From an uncultured Pseudomonadota bacterium (GTDB lineage: Bacteria > Pseudomonadota > Alphaproteobacteria > RF32 > CAG-239): DNA of 64,000 nt. Position numbers and translations under genes: made by a program. Below, in pieces: positions 17,738 to 27,148 of this stretch. The notes beneath the pieces were generated by a model. The model made no database searches. It had not been told where the DNA came from and saw only the letters and a program-made list of their open reading frames with translations. The DNA is taken from the NCBI GenBank assembly GCA_902799835.1, contig CADCCF010000001.1, positions 186,001-250,000 of the forward strand, written 5' to 3'. How positions within the stretch are numbered: position 1 is the first letter of the stretch; each line of letters starts with the position of its first letter.

Positions 17738-18057
17738 TGCTTAATATTCAAGGACTTATGAAACAAGCCCAGCAAATGCAAAAAAGATTAGCTGAAGAAC
17801 AGGCCAAAATAGCAGAAGAAGAAGTCGAAGGAACGTCCGGCGGTGGTATGGTCAAAGTTACTATTAACGGCAAATTTGTTATGACCAAAATTCAAATTGA
17901 TCCTAGTATTGTCAAAGCTGATGAAACCGAAATTTTGGAAGATTTAGTGATGGCTGCTTATAATGATGCTCAGAGCAAAGCTGACGCTAAAATGAGTTCT
18001 GCTTTAGGTTCGGTTACCGAAGGTTTGAATTTGGGTGGTTTAAAGCTTCCTTTTTAG
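17737..18057 (+). CDS. ybaB: YbaB/EbfC nucleoid-associated protein
   Basis: 106-residue DNA-binding protein of the YbaB/EbfC family: an N-terminal helix with LMKQAQQMQKRLAEEQ, the GxxGGGMVKVTINGK hairpin, and a C-terminal helix. It forms dimers that bind DNA and is nearly always found in the dnaX-ybaB-recR operon, exactly as here. The start ATG overlaps the dnaX stop (TAATG), indicating translational coupling. Confidence 0.95.
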   Translation: MLNIQGLMKQAQQMQKRLAEEQAKIAEEEVEGTSGGGMVKVTINGKFVMTKIQIDPSIVKADETEILEDLVMAAYNDAQSKADAKMSSALGSVTEGLNLGGLKLPF

Positions 18058-18066
18058 GCAATAAAA

Positions 18067-18660
18067 ATGTCCGGATCTGATATTGAAAATCTTATTAAAC
18101 AAATGTCCAAATTGCCATCGTTGGGCTCGCGGTCGGCGCGGCGAATTGTTTTGCATTTGCTTAATAAAAAAGATTCTCAAATGCTTCCTTTAATCGATTC
18201 TTTGAATCGCGTAGCGCAAAATATCAAAACTTGTGAAATCTGTGGCAACTTTGATACAATTTCGCCTTGTCCGATATGCTCATCACCATCTCGAGATGAC
18301 AGTATTATTTGTGTTGTGCGTGACGTGGCCGACTTGTGGGCGATGGAACGCGTTTCACAATATAAAGGTAAATATCATGTGCTTGGCGGTGTGCTTTCGG
18401 CCATGGACGGCATAGTTCCAGAGGACTTAAATATTGAATCTTTAGATGAGCGTATTAATTCCGGCAAAATTAAGGAGTTGATTTTAGCTTTGCCTGCGAC
18501 TATTGACGGACAGATAACTTCGCACTATCTCAAGTCGCGTTTCAAAGACAAGTCAATAACCATAACCACCCTTGCTCAGGGTATTCCCATGGGAGCAGAG
18601 CTTGATTATATGGATGAAGGCACTATTCAATTAGCGCTTAATTCACGAAAATCAATTTAA
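18067..18660 (+). CDS. recR: Recombination mediator protein RecR
   Basis: 197 residues. RecR acts with RecF/RecO to load RecA on gapped DNA. Visible are the N-terminal helix-hairpin-helix (KLPSLGSRSARRIVLHLL), a four-cysteine zinc finger (CEICGNFDTISPCPIC), and the Toprim domain (CVVRDVADLWAME through LGGVLSAMDGI). It ends one base before the convergent pilS-like gene, with no terminator in between. Confidence 0.96.
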   Translation: MSGSDIENLIKQMSKLPSLGSRSARRIVLHLLNKKDSQMLPLIDSLNRVAQNIKTCEICGNFDTISPCPICSSPSRDDSIICVVRDVADLWAMERVSQYKGKYHVLGGVLSAMDGIVPEDLNIESLDERINSGKIKELILALPATIDGQITSHYLKSRFKDKSITITTLAQGIPMGAELDYMDEGTIQLALNSRKSI

Positions 18661-18661
18661 C

Positions 18662-19255
18662 TTATTCAAAACGGAACAAAACGTTGCTGCCGTTATGACA
18701 TAAATCGGCAGCTTTTCTTTTATCCAGCGGCAGTACCGATTCTTTGTCATCCCAACCGAAAGTGTGCGAACTGATATTGTCAGTTATGCTGATTTCTTTA
18801 ATCCCCAACCAAAAGGTTTTTCTAAAACGATCGGAGGCCAAGGCAGTGCACTGAGCCTTGGTTAAATCGCGGTATGTTATGCCAAATTCACGAATTGTCG
18901 GCATAATAGTCATGCCATTAGTATCCATACCTATTTCAACGGGGTTACCGAAATATCCTAACAATTTGCCACCATTTACCGTCATATCATTTGGGTACAA
19001 GTTATTTTTTATGATTTCGTCGGTATTAAGTCCCCAATAGTCAGATCGCATTTTGTAATGGCCTCTAATCATGTTGGCTAATTGTTCAATTTGCATTCCG
19101 GCTTCATATGCTCCGATATCTCTTTGTTTAAGCATAATCATCGTCATCAAAACGACAACTACCACCAAACAACAAAGTATGATAACCAACTTTGTTTTGC
19201 GAACAATATCCCAAAATCGTTTGATTAATTTTGCCAGTTTACTTTTCTTTTTCAT
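18662..19255 (-). CDS. PilS-like pilin / pseudopilin of the type IVb (thin) pilus operon
   Basis: 197 residues: a basic N-terminus, one hydrophobic helix at about residues 23-42, then a polar domain with two Cys (near 131 and 187) that could form the C-terminal disulfide loop typical of type IVb pilins. Position after the PilR-like gene is the pilS position of the R64 thin-pilus operon. However, the classical prepilin cleavage motif (Gly followed by an aromatic residue and Glu at +5) is not evident before the helix, so processing is uncertain. Start at 19255 lies just past the PilR-like stop. Confidence 0.6.
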   Translation of the reverse strand: MKKKSKLAKLIKRFWDIVRKTKLVIILCCLVVVVVLMTMIMLKQRDIGAYEAGMQIEQLANMIRGHYKMRSDYWGLNTDEIIKNNLYPNDMTVNGGKLLGYFGNPVEIGMDTNGMTIMPTIREFGITYRDLTKAQCTALASDRFRKTFWLGIKEISITDNISSHTFGWDDKESVLPLDKRKAADLCHNGSNVLFRFE

Positions 19256-19262
19256 CTCAATT

Positions 19263-20390
19263 CTATCCCATACCACTTGTAATTTGGTCTTGCATTTCGA
19301 ATGTGCCCATAACCGCCCAAGCGATTACACCACCGATGGCCAAAAGGGCAATCATGTTCAAAACGCTGGCTTTTTGTTCAATCACGACAACCGATTCTTC
19401 CAACCATTCGTTAGCCATGTTATTTAAGGCTTCTTCAAAGTTATCCAATTCTGAATATATCTTCAAATCGTTGATAACTTCGACATCAGGAAAATTCAAC
19501 TTAGTCTTTGCTAAAGCTTGTCCCAAGTTATCACCATTGTTAATAAATACCAGCGTTTTATCTATACGCTCTCTCAAATACCGCGAAGCATCGCGTCGTA
19601 AAGCTCTAAGAGCTGTCGATATAGGAGTTCCACCATTTACTAAGGCCGCTAATGACAGCAACCAGCTAATGCCAACAAACACGCGATACAACGACCATGG
19701 CGGTATTGAATCAAAGATAACTCTGATTGGTCCGGTCCAAATGCCGATAGTAAAATAAATTAAAGCCATAATAATAGGCAACGCCGAAAAAGCTATAATC
19801 CAGTTATCCTTAATCCAACCTGATAAATCGACCAAGTCTTTAGCCAGTCCGCGCCATACAACATTAGGAGCCGCGTCAATCATTGGCGGAACCATATAAA
19901 CGCCGATAGCATAAATAATTAAAACTGCCATCATTAACAAAAATGCCGGATAAGTAATAGCCCCGACAATCGGGCGAATCATCTTAGTCGATCCTTCTGA
20001 TACTTTAATCAAATTCAAAAGAGCACTTTCCAAGTCGGACACATCACCAACCGAAAGCATCAGTCTCTCACGATCAGGAGCCCAGCCTTTTAGCGCTTCA
20101 GAAAAAGTTTTACCATTATTAAGGGCGCGTCCCCATGAAGCAATAGCAATAGCCAAAGGTTCTCCAGGATTCTTACCGCCGTTTGATGCCGAATCATGCA
20201 ACATATCCAAAGCATCCATCAAAGAAAACCGATTTCGCATCAAAGAAGCTATTTTACGATAAAGCTTAAGACGGGTTTTTCCGGCAAAGGCAATCATAAA
20301 TTTGGCATAATATTCTTCGGCAGTATTAAACTTACGCATTGCTTGTTGCAATGATCGTGATGTTTTCTTTTTTCCTTCATTATCAGCCAT
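19263..20390 (-). CDS. pilR: PilR-like inner-membrane platform protein (GspF/PilC family)
   Basis: 375-residue polytopic protein of the GspF/PilC superfamily, the inner-membrane platform on which the assembly ATPase acts. A cytoplasmic N-terminal domain (RKIASLMRNRFSLMDALDML) precedes hydrophobic segments at about residues 150-175 and 205-225. A second copy of the GspF domain follows (LAALVNGGTPISTALRAL) and a last helix near 345-365. Preceded by GAGGAAG. Follows the ATPase gene by 15 bases, the PilQ-PilR order of R64. Confidence 0.85.
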   Translation of the reverse strand: MADNEGKKKTSRSLQQAMRKFNTAEEYYAKFMIAFAGKTRLKLYRKIASLMRNRFSLMDALDMLHDSASNGGKNPGEPLAIAIASWGRALNNGKTFSEALKGWAPDRERLMLSVGDVSDLESALLNLIKVSEGSTKMIRPIVGAITYPAFLLMMAVLIIYAIGVYMVPPMIDAAPNVVWRGLAKDLVDLSGWIKDNWIIAFSALPIIMALIYFTIGIWTGPIRVIFDSIPPWSLYRVFVGISWLLSLAALVNGGTPISTALRALRRDASRYLRERIDKTLVFINNGDNLGQALAKTKLNFPDVEVINDLKIYSELDNFEEALNNMANEWLEESVVVIEQKASVLNMIALLAIGGVIAWAVMGTFEMQDQITSGMG

Positions 20391-20405
20391 TTCGTATCTT
20401 CCTCA

Positions 20406-22094
20406 CTAATATACCGGACGCTGATCAAGCAATCCGCACCAACGCTCAACCTCATCCAAATCTATATACCCCTTTAACATGCGCTCAATCGCCGCTTCTT
20501 TTAGGGTGCGGCCATTTAAATCCGAAGTCCAATAATCAATCGCTCTACGGGTTTCACCTTTAATCATCAACTCTAAGAAAGTTGCATCAGGCAAAACAAT
20601 TTCAGGTACACTCATACGCCCTTTAACTCCCGTACCATTACACATTTTACAACCAGGACCGCGTACATAAGCATTTTCAACGCCAAAATCACCCAAAGCT
20701 GTGCGCAAACGTTGAAATGATGGATCATTTTGACGTTCTTTAACTGACATACGACAATGCGGACACAATTTACGGAACAAACGTTGCGAAATTAGACCCT
20801 TCATTATTTCGGGATCAAGTAATTTAAATGTTTCAACCCCCATATCGCGAAAACGATTGAGAATTGCCGGTGCCGAATTGGCGTGCAAAGTTGCCCACAT
20901 GCCGTGACCAGACAATGCTCCTTGGAAGGTTAACTGCGCTGAAGCTAATGCACGGATTTCACCCACCATAATGACATCAGGGTCGGAACGTAATGCTGCA
21001 GACAAGGCTTTGGTAAATTGTTCAGCTTTTTCTTCTTCGGTATTAGCATTGGTAACCGGCATTTGTCTTGCGCCTGGAATAGGGTACTCCGGCGGATCCT
21101 CCACTGTAAGCAAATTCAATTCATAATTCTTCTCTTGCAACAATTTAATCATGTTGCGTTGTAGAGTAGTTGATTTACCAGAACCGGTAGGTCCGGCAAC
21201 AATACTCACACCAACCGGTGCAGCACGCAAACGATAAAACAAATCTTCTTCAAACTGGCCAAAACCCAAAGAAGACAAGTCACCGGAACCATCAGGGTTA
21301 TCATCTGCATATAGCAAGCGCATAACCAGATATTGCGATCCGAAAGCTATTGGGTTAAATTGCAAACGTATGGCCAATACATTGTGCGGCAACATTAATT
21401 TACCCTTAGAGCCACGCAATGGTGTAGAACCTAATTTTTGAGCACCTTGGAATTCATTCTGTGCATAGTTTGAGTCGGAAATATCAGCTGAAGCAAAAGC
21501 GGCACGCACAAAAGATTCGCCCCATTCTTTACCATACTCCATCTCAACTTTCATCATGCCGTTAACACGAAACAAAATCTGCGAGCTGTCAGCAATAACC
21601 ACATGGACATCGGAAACTTTTTGAGCTGCTGCTTGAGTGATAATATTGACAAAGTCCTTTTGCATCTGCAGTTGATCAAGAACTGAATCATCACTGGTAT
21701 CAGCGGCAATTTGAGCACGTTCACCAATCGAGTAAACGGTATTAATTTCGTTTTGGGAAACATAAATCGGCTTTGATATCGGGAGTTTTTTTCGACGGGC
21801 TAAAACCTCAAAACTCAATACACGACCATCAAATTTATGGTTTTCACCGACCAAAAAACGACCATCGGAAAACAGGGCTAATAATCGACGTGTATCATCA
21901 TTAATAGCCAGAGGCATCCCCGGAAGAGTCAGTAATTTATTTCCATTTGAAAAATATTTCTCTGTTATGGATAATTGCTCGGCGGTGGGCTTTTCTTTGG
22001 TTTCGGTTTCAGACGAAGCAGAAGAAGCAGCCTCAACAGGTGTTTCGGGTGCTTCTAAAGGTTCCTCTTGTGCTTGAGTATCTTCTTCCGCCAT
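20406..22094 (-). CDS. pilQ: PilQ-like type IV pilus assembly ATPase (GspE/PilB family)
   Basis: 562 residues. After an acidic, low-complexity N-terminus (first 45 residues rich in Glu, Pro, Ala) comes the secretion-ATPase core. It has Walker A GPTGSGKSTTLQ near residue 300, Asp box around TVEDPPEY, Walker B-like PDVIMVGEIR, and the His box GMWATLHAN. A C-terminal four-cysteine zinc module (CPHC near 443, CKMC near 483) is typical of extension ATPases such as GspE/PilB, not retraction ATPases. Named for R64 pilQ from its place between the PilP- and PilR-like genes. Confidence 0.9.
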   Translation of the reverse strand: MAEEDTQAQEEPLEAPETPVEAASSASSETETKEKPTAEQLSITEKYFSNGNKLLTLPGMPLAINDDTRRLLALFSDGRFLVGENHKFDGRVLSFEVLARRKKLPISKPIYVSQNEINTVYSIGERAQIAADTSDDSVLDQLQMQKDFVNIITQAAAQKVSDVHVVIADSSQILFRVNGMMKVEMEYGKEWGESFVRAAFASADISDSNYAQNEFQGAQKLGSTPLRGSKGKLMLPHNVLAIRLQFNPIAFGSQYLVMRLLYADDNPDGSGDLSSLGFGQFEEDLFYRLRAAPVGVSIVAGPTGSGKSTTLQRNMIKLLQEKNYELNLLTVEDPPEYPIPGARQMPVTNANTEEEKAEQFTKALSAALRSDPDVIMVGEIRALASAQLTFQGALSGHGMWATLHANSAPAILNRFRDMGVETFKLLDPEIMKGLISQRLFRKLCPHCRMSVKERQNDPSFQRLRTALGDFGVENAYVRGPGCKMCNGTGVKGRMSVPEIVLPDATFLELMIKGETRRAIDYWTSDLNGRTLKEAAIERMLKGYIDLDEVERWCGLLDQRPVY

Positions 22095-22117
22095 TTACAA
22101 TCTGCCTCTTTATTCGG

Positions 22118-23452
22118 CTACTGTTCAGGACTATCTGTTTTTTCAACTTCAAAAACATCAATCTCTTCAGGTAAAATTCCGCCAGCTGAAAAATAGATAT
22201 AATCTTTCTTAAAGTTTTTGTCAGCAGCAACATAAGTAGAGGTAATCTCGCTGACCACATGTCCTGACTGCAAGGCTGTGCCTTTCTTTACATAAAAAGC
22301 CAATCCATTGCGATTAATCAATTTTGCAATCAATTCACCGCCTTGTCCTCTTATTTCTGTAACAGCGTAATCCTTGGCCAAGGGGTTGCTAACCGGTTCG
22401 CTGGCAGCTGAAGCAACTTCGCCAGGTGCGTCGCTACTAAAATCAGCCGTACCTGATACATTCTCGCCAGCATTTGCCGCATCAACAGCAAACGGATTAG
22501 CATTACGAGCTCTCTCTTCAGCTTCTTGTTCCAAAGATGATATACGGCTACGCAAAACATCAATTTGTGAATTCAGGTTCTGAACCTCATTGCTGTGCTC
22601 ATCAAGTTTGTTTGCGTAAGCTTTATAAGCTTCATCAGCAACTTTTTGTAATGATAAGAATTTTTCTTTGTAGCTATCGCTTAAGGCCTTTTTTTCAGTT
22701 CTTAAATCGTTGATTGTCTTGTAGAACATAGCATCGTGAGCAATCCACTTTTGGGTTTCTTCAAGCATTTGATTTTTATAGGCTTTTAAAACTTTTTCTT
22801 GTCTTATTTTTTCAAAGGTTATATCAAGCTCACGCAAGCGCTGTTGTTCTTCTCTCTTTTTGCGTTCTTCTTCTTGAGCTTTTTCTAACATTTTTTGCTT
22901 TTGTTCTTCAGCCTTTAATTTTTCTTGTTCCATAGCTTGCCTGCGCTGATTTTTAACTGCCTCTATTTCATTTTGCAGTTTTTCACGACGCAACTCTAAG
23001 TTCAGCAAGGCAGTATTGCGCTCAATATCCGACATTTGTGAAAATAAGTCATCAACTTTTGTATTAGAATTTGAGTTTAAGCTATCTAAACTATTAGATT
23101 TTTTGATTACAGGAGTATCATTTTTTTGACTAGTAACAGCCAAAACCGGCAACTCATCTGATTGAGCAACGCTACCACTATCACTCTCAACAGCGAGTTC
23201 TTCAGGTTGTTCCAGTTTTTTCTCACCTGATGGCTCTTTGGCATCAGAAATCGTCACATCAGATGTTGGGGCAGATGGTTGTTGAGAAACTGCTGAATTG
23301 GCCGCCGGAAAGTCTTGATTGGTTTCCAACTCATCATCAAACATAGCTTCTTCTGACAAAGAAACAACACCCTGAGCCATAACGTCCTTTGCCTCCATGA
23401 GCAAAAGACACGACAACGTCAGCAAAGCAATATTCTTGATTCTATAAGACAT
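22118..23452 (-). CDS. PilP-like pilus biogenesis protein with long coiled coil
   Basis: 444 residues. A signal peptide ends near residue 25, followed by an acidic Ser/Pro-rich stretch, a long Glu/Lys/Gln coiled coil at about residues 135-310, and a beta-rich C-terminal domain (from VTEIRGQGGELIAKLI to the end). That C-terminal domain resembles PilP alignment-complex domains. Much longer than R64 PilP (about 150 residues), the extra being mainly coiled coil. The ATG at 23452, with AAGGAG upstream, lies inside the end of the PilO-like gene, so translation is coupled. Confidence 0.6.
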   Translation of the reverse strand: MSYRIKNIALLTLSCLLLMEAKDVMAQGVVSLSEEAMFDDELETNQDFPAANSAVSQQPSAPTSDVTISDAKEPSGEKKLEQPEELAVESDSGSVAQSDELPVLAVTSQKNDTPVIKKSNSLDSLNSNSNTKVDDLFSQMSDIERNTALLNLELRREKLQNEIEAVKNQRRQAMEQEKLKAEEQKQKMLEKAQEEERKKREEQQRLRELDITFEKIRQEKVLKAYKNQMLEETQKWIAHDAMFYKTINDLRTEKKALSDSYKEKFLSLQKVADEAYKAYANKLDEHSNEVQNLNSQIDVLRSRISSLEQEAEERARNANPFAVDAANAGENVSGTADFSSDAPGEVASAASEPVSNPLAKDYAVTEIRGQGGELIAKLINRNGLAFYVKKGTALQSGHVVSEITSTYVAADKNFKKDYIYFSAGGILPEEIDVFEVEKTDSPEQ

Positions 23453-24737
23453 AAATAACTCCTTCGTAATGCCACATATCTCCATCAGGAGAATATGTTA
23501 CAATATTAACCTCAAGACCTGAATATTTTGTTAACAAACTTATCCATGTTAACGGATTATGCGGCGAACTTATGCTAAAAGTTAGCATATTATAAGTCGC
23601 AGGAGGGACCCCCGGCTGCCCGGAATCCACTTGAATAGACTTCTCTCCCAAAGAAATTGGCAGATTCATCATCTGAAATTCGTTATTAATAATATTGCGC
23701 AAATCAGTATAGTTATATGCCGGAGGCGATTCCAGCGTATCAATGGCAGGAAGATTAATTGATGCACTTAAGGAATTTCCATTTGCATCAAAACCATAGG
23801 CAGCGAATTCCAAATTAGATTTTTTGATAGCTTCTTCCGCTAAAGATAAAAAACCTACATCTCTATTCCACGAGGTTGCAACAGCTGATCCAACGCAACT
23901 TATATTGCCGATTTTCCACCCCGGAGGTGAAATACTGCTAATTTGCTTAATTCCATCGAAACAGTTTTTCATAAAAGCGGCGGGGTCAACCAAGCTTTCC
24001 CAAGGCTTGGGAATGGGTTTAGCTTCGACTTGTTCTTCAATCATTGCTTTTGGTCGTATAGGAACGACTACAGGTCTTTTTACCGGCGCAAAAAATAATT
24101 TATCTACTAAGCTGGAAATTAACCATCCACCTATGATTAAAGATAGAGCAATTATCAAAATTAACTTAGTACCACGTAGTCCTCTAATCTTTTGCAATTT
24201 TGCTCTGGCACCACGTTGCATAATATCAGCAAGATTGAGTTCTTGAGTATCTTCAATACCCCATTCACTAGGAGCAATTTTCATACCCCAATCCGGTACT
24301 GCTAACATTGACATAAACTGATTTTTAGCCTCATCTTCGGTCAAAAACAGCATATCACCATCTGATAAAATGATATCATTACGCACACAGGTATACCACC
24401 AACCTTCGTTTGTTTTAAAAACAGCAATAAACGAAGATAAGTTATCAATAGCTGTAACTAAAGAACAAGCTGCAACGTATTGACCGCTTTTATAACCTTC
24501 TTGTGATACACAAATTCCGAATTGCGGGGCTCTGCCTCCCTTGATGCAAAACAAGTCAGAACCTTCCAATACTGCACTGGAAGTTTCCTCAATTTCTTGC
24601 ATAGGATCATTAGGATTTTGCAAGGGTTGCCAAAAAAGGCTTGTTGCATAAGATGTCCCGCCAACGGTTATGGATGTTCCCCATGAGCGTTGGTTGCTTT
24701 CTCCTAATTCTCCTTCTATACTGCTTTCATCGAGCAC
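23442..24737 (-). CDS. PilO-like type IVb pilus assembly protein
   Basis: 431 residues with a globular cytoplasmic N-terminal part (about 1-190), a single membrane helix at about 192-215 (LILIIALSLIIGGWL), a proline-rich linker, and a periplasmic C-terminal domain of about 200 residues. This bitopic layout, and the location between the secretin and PilP-like genes, match PilO of R64-type thin pili (and the PilM/N/O alignment proteins more loosely). GTG start at 24737 with a GGAG site upstream. Overlaps the PilP-like start. Confidence 0.65.
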   Translation of the reverse strand: MLDESSIEGELGESNQRSWGTSITVGGTSYATSLFWQPLQNPNDPMQEIEETSSAVLEGSDLFCIKGGRAPQFGICVSQEGYKSGQYVAACSLVTAIDNLSSFIAVFKTNEGWWYTCVRNDIILSDGDMLFLTEDEAKNQFMSMLAVPDWGMKIAPSEWGIEDTQELNLADIMQRGARAKLQKIRGLRGTKLILIIALSLIIGGWLISSLVDKLFFAPVKRPVVVPIRPKAMIEEQVEAKPIPKPWESLVDPAAFMKNCFDGIKQISSISPPGWKIGNISCVGSAVATSWNRDVGFLSLAEEAIKKSNLEFAAYGFDANGNSLSASINLPAIDTLESPPAYNYTDLRNIINNEFQMMNLPISLGEKSIQVDSGQPGVPPATYNMLTFSISSPHNPLTWISLLTKYSGLEVNIVTYSPDGDMWHYEGVIYVL

Positions 24738-24762
24738 TTGTTTACATCTCCTGATTCATAAC

Positions 24763-26364
24763 TTAGTTCATTGACATTCTGGTTTCAGGCAACAACGGAG
24801 TTTCCAAAATAACCGGAGTTAAAATAATCACGATTATGCTACGATCTCTATCCGCAGAAGCCTCACCGCCCAGAAGAGAATTTTCTGCTGAACCGGTACC
24901 GGACTTTTTAACCTGAGTCGAAACTTTTTCATAGCCGGTCAAAATCAACGATTCGCCGGATGTCATAGCAACTTCTTGGGTGAATGCACGTGATTCTACT
25001 TTTGGGTTTTGAATGTATTGGTTTTCTGAGCTGCTACCAAAACTTACTTTTTCCAAAGCCAACAAATCAGACAGTGTCATGTTGAACATAACCAACATAC
25101 GACCATGTTCCAAAATACGCGGCAAAACATTTAAGGTAAAACCTGTTTCAATTTCATCGGTAGTTACTGAAATATCATAGTTGTCACCGGAAGTTCCGTT
25201 ATTTGTCTTGGTCATTTCCGAAATATAGTTCTGTTTTTGTGTAACTTGAATAGGTGCCGGCTTATTATTCAGAGTAGTTACTGTACCGCTTGTAATCAAG
25301 CTTGAGCGGTTGTTTTCCGATAAAGCTTGCATAATTGCATCAGCTGTCCAGTGATTTTTAATAATACCCCAAGTAATTTGGTTTCCTCCACTGGCAAGTC
25401 CTTGCGATCCGGTAACACCGATTGATGTAATACCATCACCAAAAGTAGCTTTCAAATCCAAGCCATAATCATCTTTATCGGTAACTGAAACTTGCATAAT
25501 CTTAACAGAGATGGCCACCTGACGTGCTAACCTTTCATTTTGCTCGTTAATAAATTTAGCAACTAACTTAATATCATCAGGTGTAGCTGTAATAGTGATA
25601 GTTCCATCTGACGGCGAAACAGTCAATTGCGCACCACTCGATATCATCGACTTAATTGTTGTTTCAAATTGTGACCACAACTCTACTTCAATTGATGACG
25701 ACATACTGATTGAAGAAGATCCGCCCGAACCAGAAGCCGAACCACCCAAACTCGAACTCATAGTCGGCTTGGAGGGCAGAGAGTAAATCACAAAGCTCTT
25801 AGTGATAAACTTGTAGAAATAAATGTCTTTATTTTCATATTTCCACCAAACGCCGAAACGTGATGAAACTTCATCCAAAAATCCGCTCAAAGGACCTTGA
25901 TAAGAAACAATCATCGTGTCAGGAGAAGCCCAGTCAGTAGAAGGTGTCGCTGTCGCATCTTCCGGACGATTGCTTTCACCTTTTGAGCGTATATCTTCCT
26001 CAATATCCGAAGCATAACGAATACCTAGAGAAGTCGTGCGATTAATCATATCACCGATTTCATACAAGGTGATAGGGCGATTTGACACCAAAGTTACTCC
26101 ATCGCTACTTTCCAGGTAAGCCGGTAAAGGTTCTCCCTCATACTCAATTCGGCTTTTGTTGCCAAGCCAAATATCATCATTTACCTTAACCAAATCTTGG
26201 TTTGCAACTTTTGTTGGAATACGAGAATCTTCACGCAATTTCGCCGTAGCATCAATGTCGCGATCTACCGCATCATCCATAGTGGTAGAAATAGAACAAG
26301 AAGCTGCCATTAAGACTGCAAATGCTCCGCTTAAGATTCTTTTGGTTGTTCTAGTTATATGCAT
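24763..26364 (-). CDS. pilN: PilN/BfpB-type lipoprotein secretin
   Basis: 533-residue outer-membrane secretin. The N-terminal signal ends with a lipobox (AASC), as in PilN and BfpB. Two N-domains follow, then a Ser/Gly-rich insertion near residues 205-225. The C-terminal secretin domain shows RQVAISVKIMQVSVTDKDDYG, the ETGFTLNVLPRI motif and the terminal SIIVIILTPVIL. Secretins form the multimeric outer-membrane gate for type IV pili and type II secretion. An AAGGAGG site precedes the ATG. It overlaps the end of the PilL-like gene. Confidence 0.88.
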   Translation of the reverse strand: MHITRTTKRILSGAFAVLMAASCSISTTMDDAVDRDIDATAKLREDSRIPTKVANQDLVKVNDDIWLGNKSRIEYEGEPLPAYLESSDGVTLVSNRPITLYEIGDMINRTTSLGIRYASDIEEDIRSKGESNRPEDATATPSTDWASPDTMIVSYQGPLSGFLDEVSSRFGVWWKYENKDIYFYKFITKSFVIYSLPSKPTMSSSLGGSASGSGGSSSISMSSSIEVELWSQFETTIKSMISSGAQLTVSPSDGTITITATPDDIKLVAKFINEQNERLARQVAISVKIMQVSVTDKDDYGLDLKATFGDGITSIGVTGSQGLASGGNQITWGIIKNHWTADAIMQALSENNRSSLITSGTVTTLNNKPAPIQVTQKQNYISEMTKTNNGTSGDNYDISVTTDEIETGFTLNVLPRILEHGRMLVMFNMTLSDLLALEKVSFGSSSENQYIQNPKVESRAFTQEVAMTSGESLILTGYEKVSTQVKKSGTGSAENSLLGGEASADRDRSIIVIILTPVILETPLLPETRMSMN

Positions 26365-27055
26365 TCTCGTCCTCCTTGGTCTCTACTAATAATACACGAT
26401 TTCCTTTGAAAAATGTTGCTAAAGGTGCCGGTCTTGCTCTGGCAAAAGTTCTTATCAATGCTGAGGCCACATCGGCAAAGCGACCTCTAAACATAGCTCC
26501 GGCCGAAAGGGTGTAATTACGATTTGAATTCCATACCAGGCGCCATCCAGCTCTCTCGCTCCATTCTGACAACAGGCCTTTCAAAGTATTTCCTTCTTCA
26601 GCCAACCAATCTTCAACAGCTTCATCTCCGCTATCCATTCCCCCGTCCTCTGCTCCGGACTGAGCACTGTCAAATGCTGCATTAACAGCAGATTCGTAAT
26701 CGGATACTTCATCATCAATTGTCGGAGGAATTGCAGCACTCATATTGCTACCGGCACCGCCTTGCGTGAAATATTGATCACGAGGCGTCCTTTCTCCATA
26801 GTCGCGATATTCAGCAGCAGTACGGCGATAATCGACAAAACGATCATCTTCTTCCGGAGCAACTATTATCGGCTTAACCTCTTCTTCTTGAACACAAGGA
26901 GCTTCAACCATAGCTCTTACAGGTTGACTGCTGTCACGATAAATAACCTCTTCATATGGCTCCTCACTAGAATTCCACCATGTGTATTGTCCAGAGCAAC
27001 CGGTTAAACCAAAAATCACCAGTAAGGACAATCCGCATAATTTTTTTAGCTCCAT
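26351..27055 (-). CDS. PilL/TcpQ-like lipoprotein
   Basis: 234 residues from the ATG at 27055, which gives a neat lipoprotein signal (LTGC near residue 20); an alternative ATG at 27091 would add 12 residues. An acidic linker leads to a C-terminal domain of about 80 residues (ERAGWRLVWNSNRNYTLSAG ... ALIRTFAR ... NRVLLVE). This matches the TcpQ/PilL C-terminal domain, which partners with the secretin in type IVb pili and R64 thin pili. It sits directly upstream of the secretin, as pilL does apart from the missing pilM. Confidence 0.65.
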   Translation of the reverse strand: MELKKLCGLSLLVIFGLTGCSGQYTWWNSSEEPYEEVIYRDSSQPVRAMVEAPCVQEEEVKPIIVAPEEDDRFVDYRRTAAEYRDYGERTPRDQYFTQGGAGSNMSAAIPPTIDDEVSDYESAVNAAFDSAQSGAEDGGMDSGDEAVEDWLAEEGNTLKGLLSEWSERAGWRLVWNSNRNYTLSAGAMFRGRFADVASALIRTFARARPAPLATFFKGNRVLLVETKEDENAYN

Positions 27056-27148
27056 TTCCGCAATCCTTTGAATATACTTTGTTTTTATCATAATGTTTTT
27101 CCTATTTTACTATTGAAAAATAAATAATCAAGCACTCTCAATAAGTTA

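Noticed and set aside
18662-27055. Type II secretion system instead of a type IVb pilus
   Set aside because: Secretin as a lipoprotein, a TcpQ-like partner, PilO-type bitopic protein and the exact L-N-O-P-Q-R-S order fit R64-like thin pili; the gspC, gspL and gspM genes are absent.
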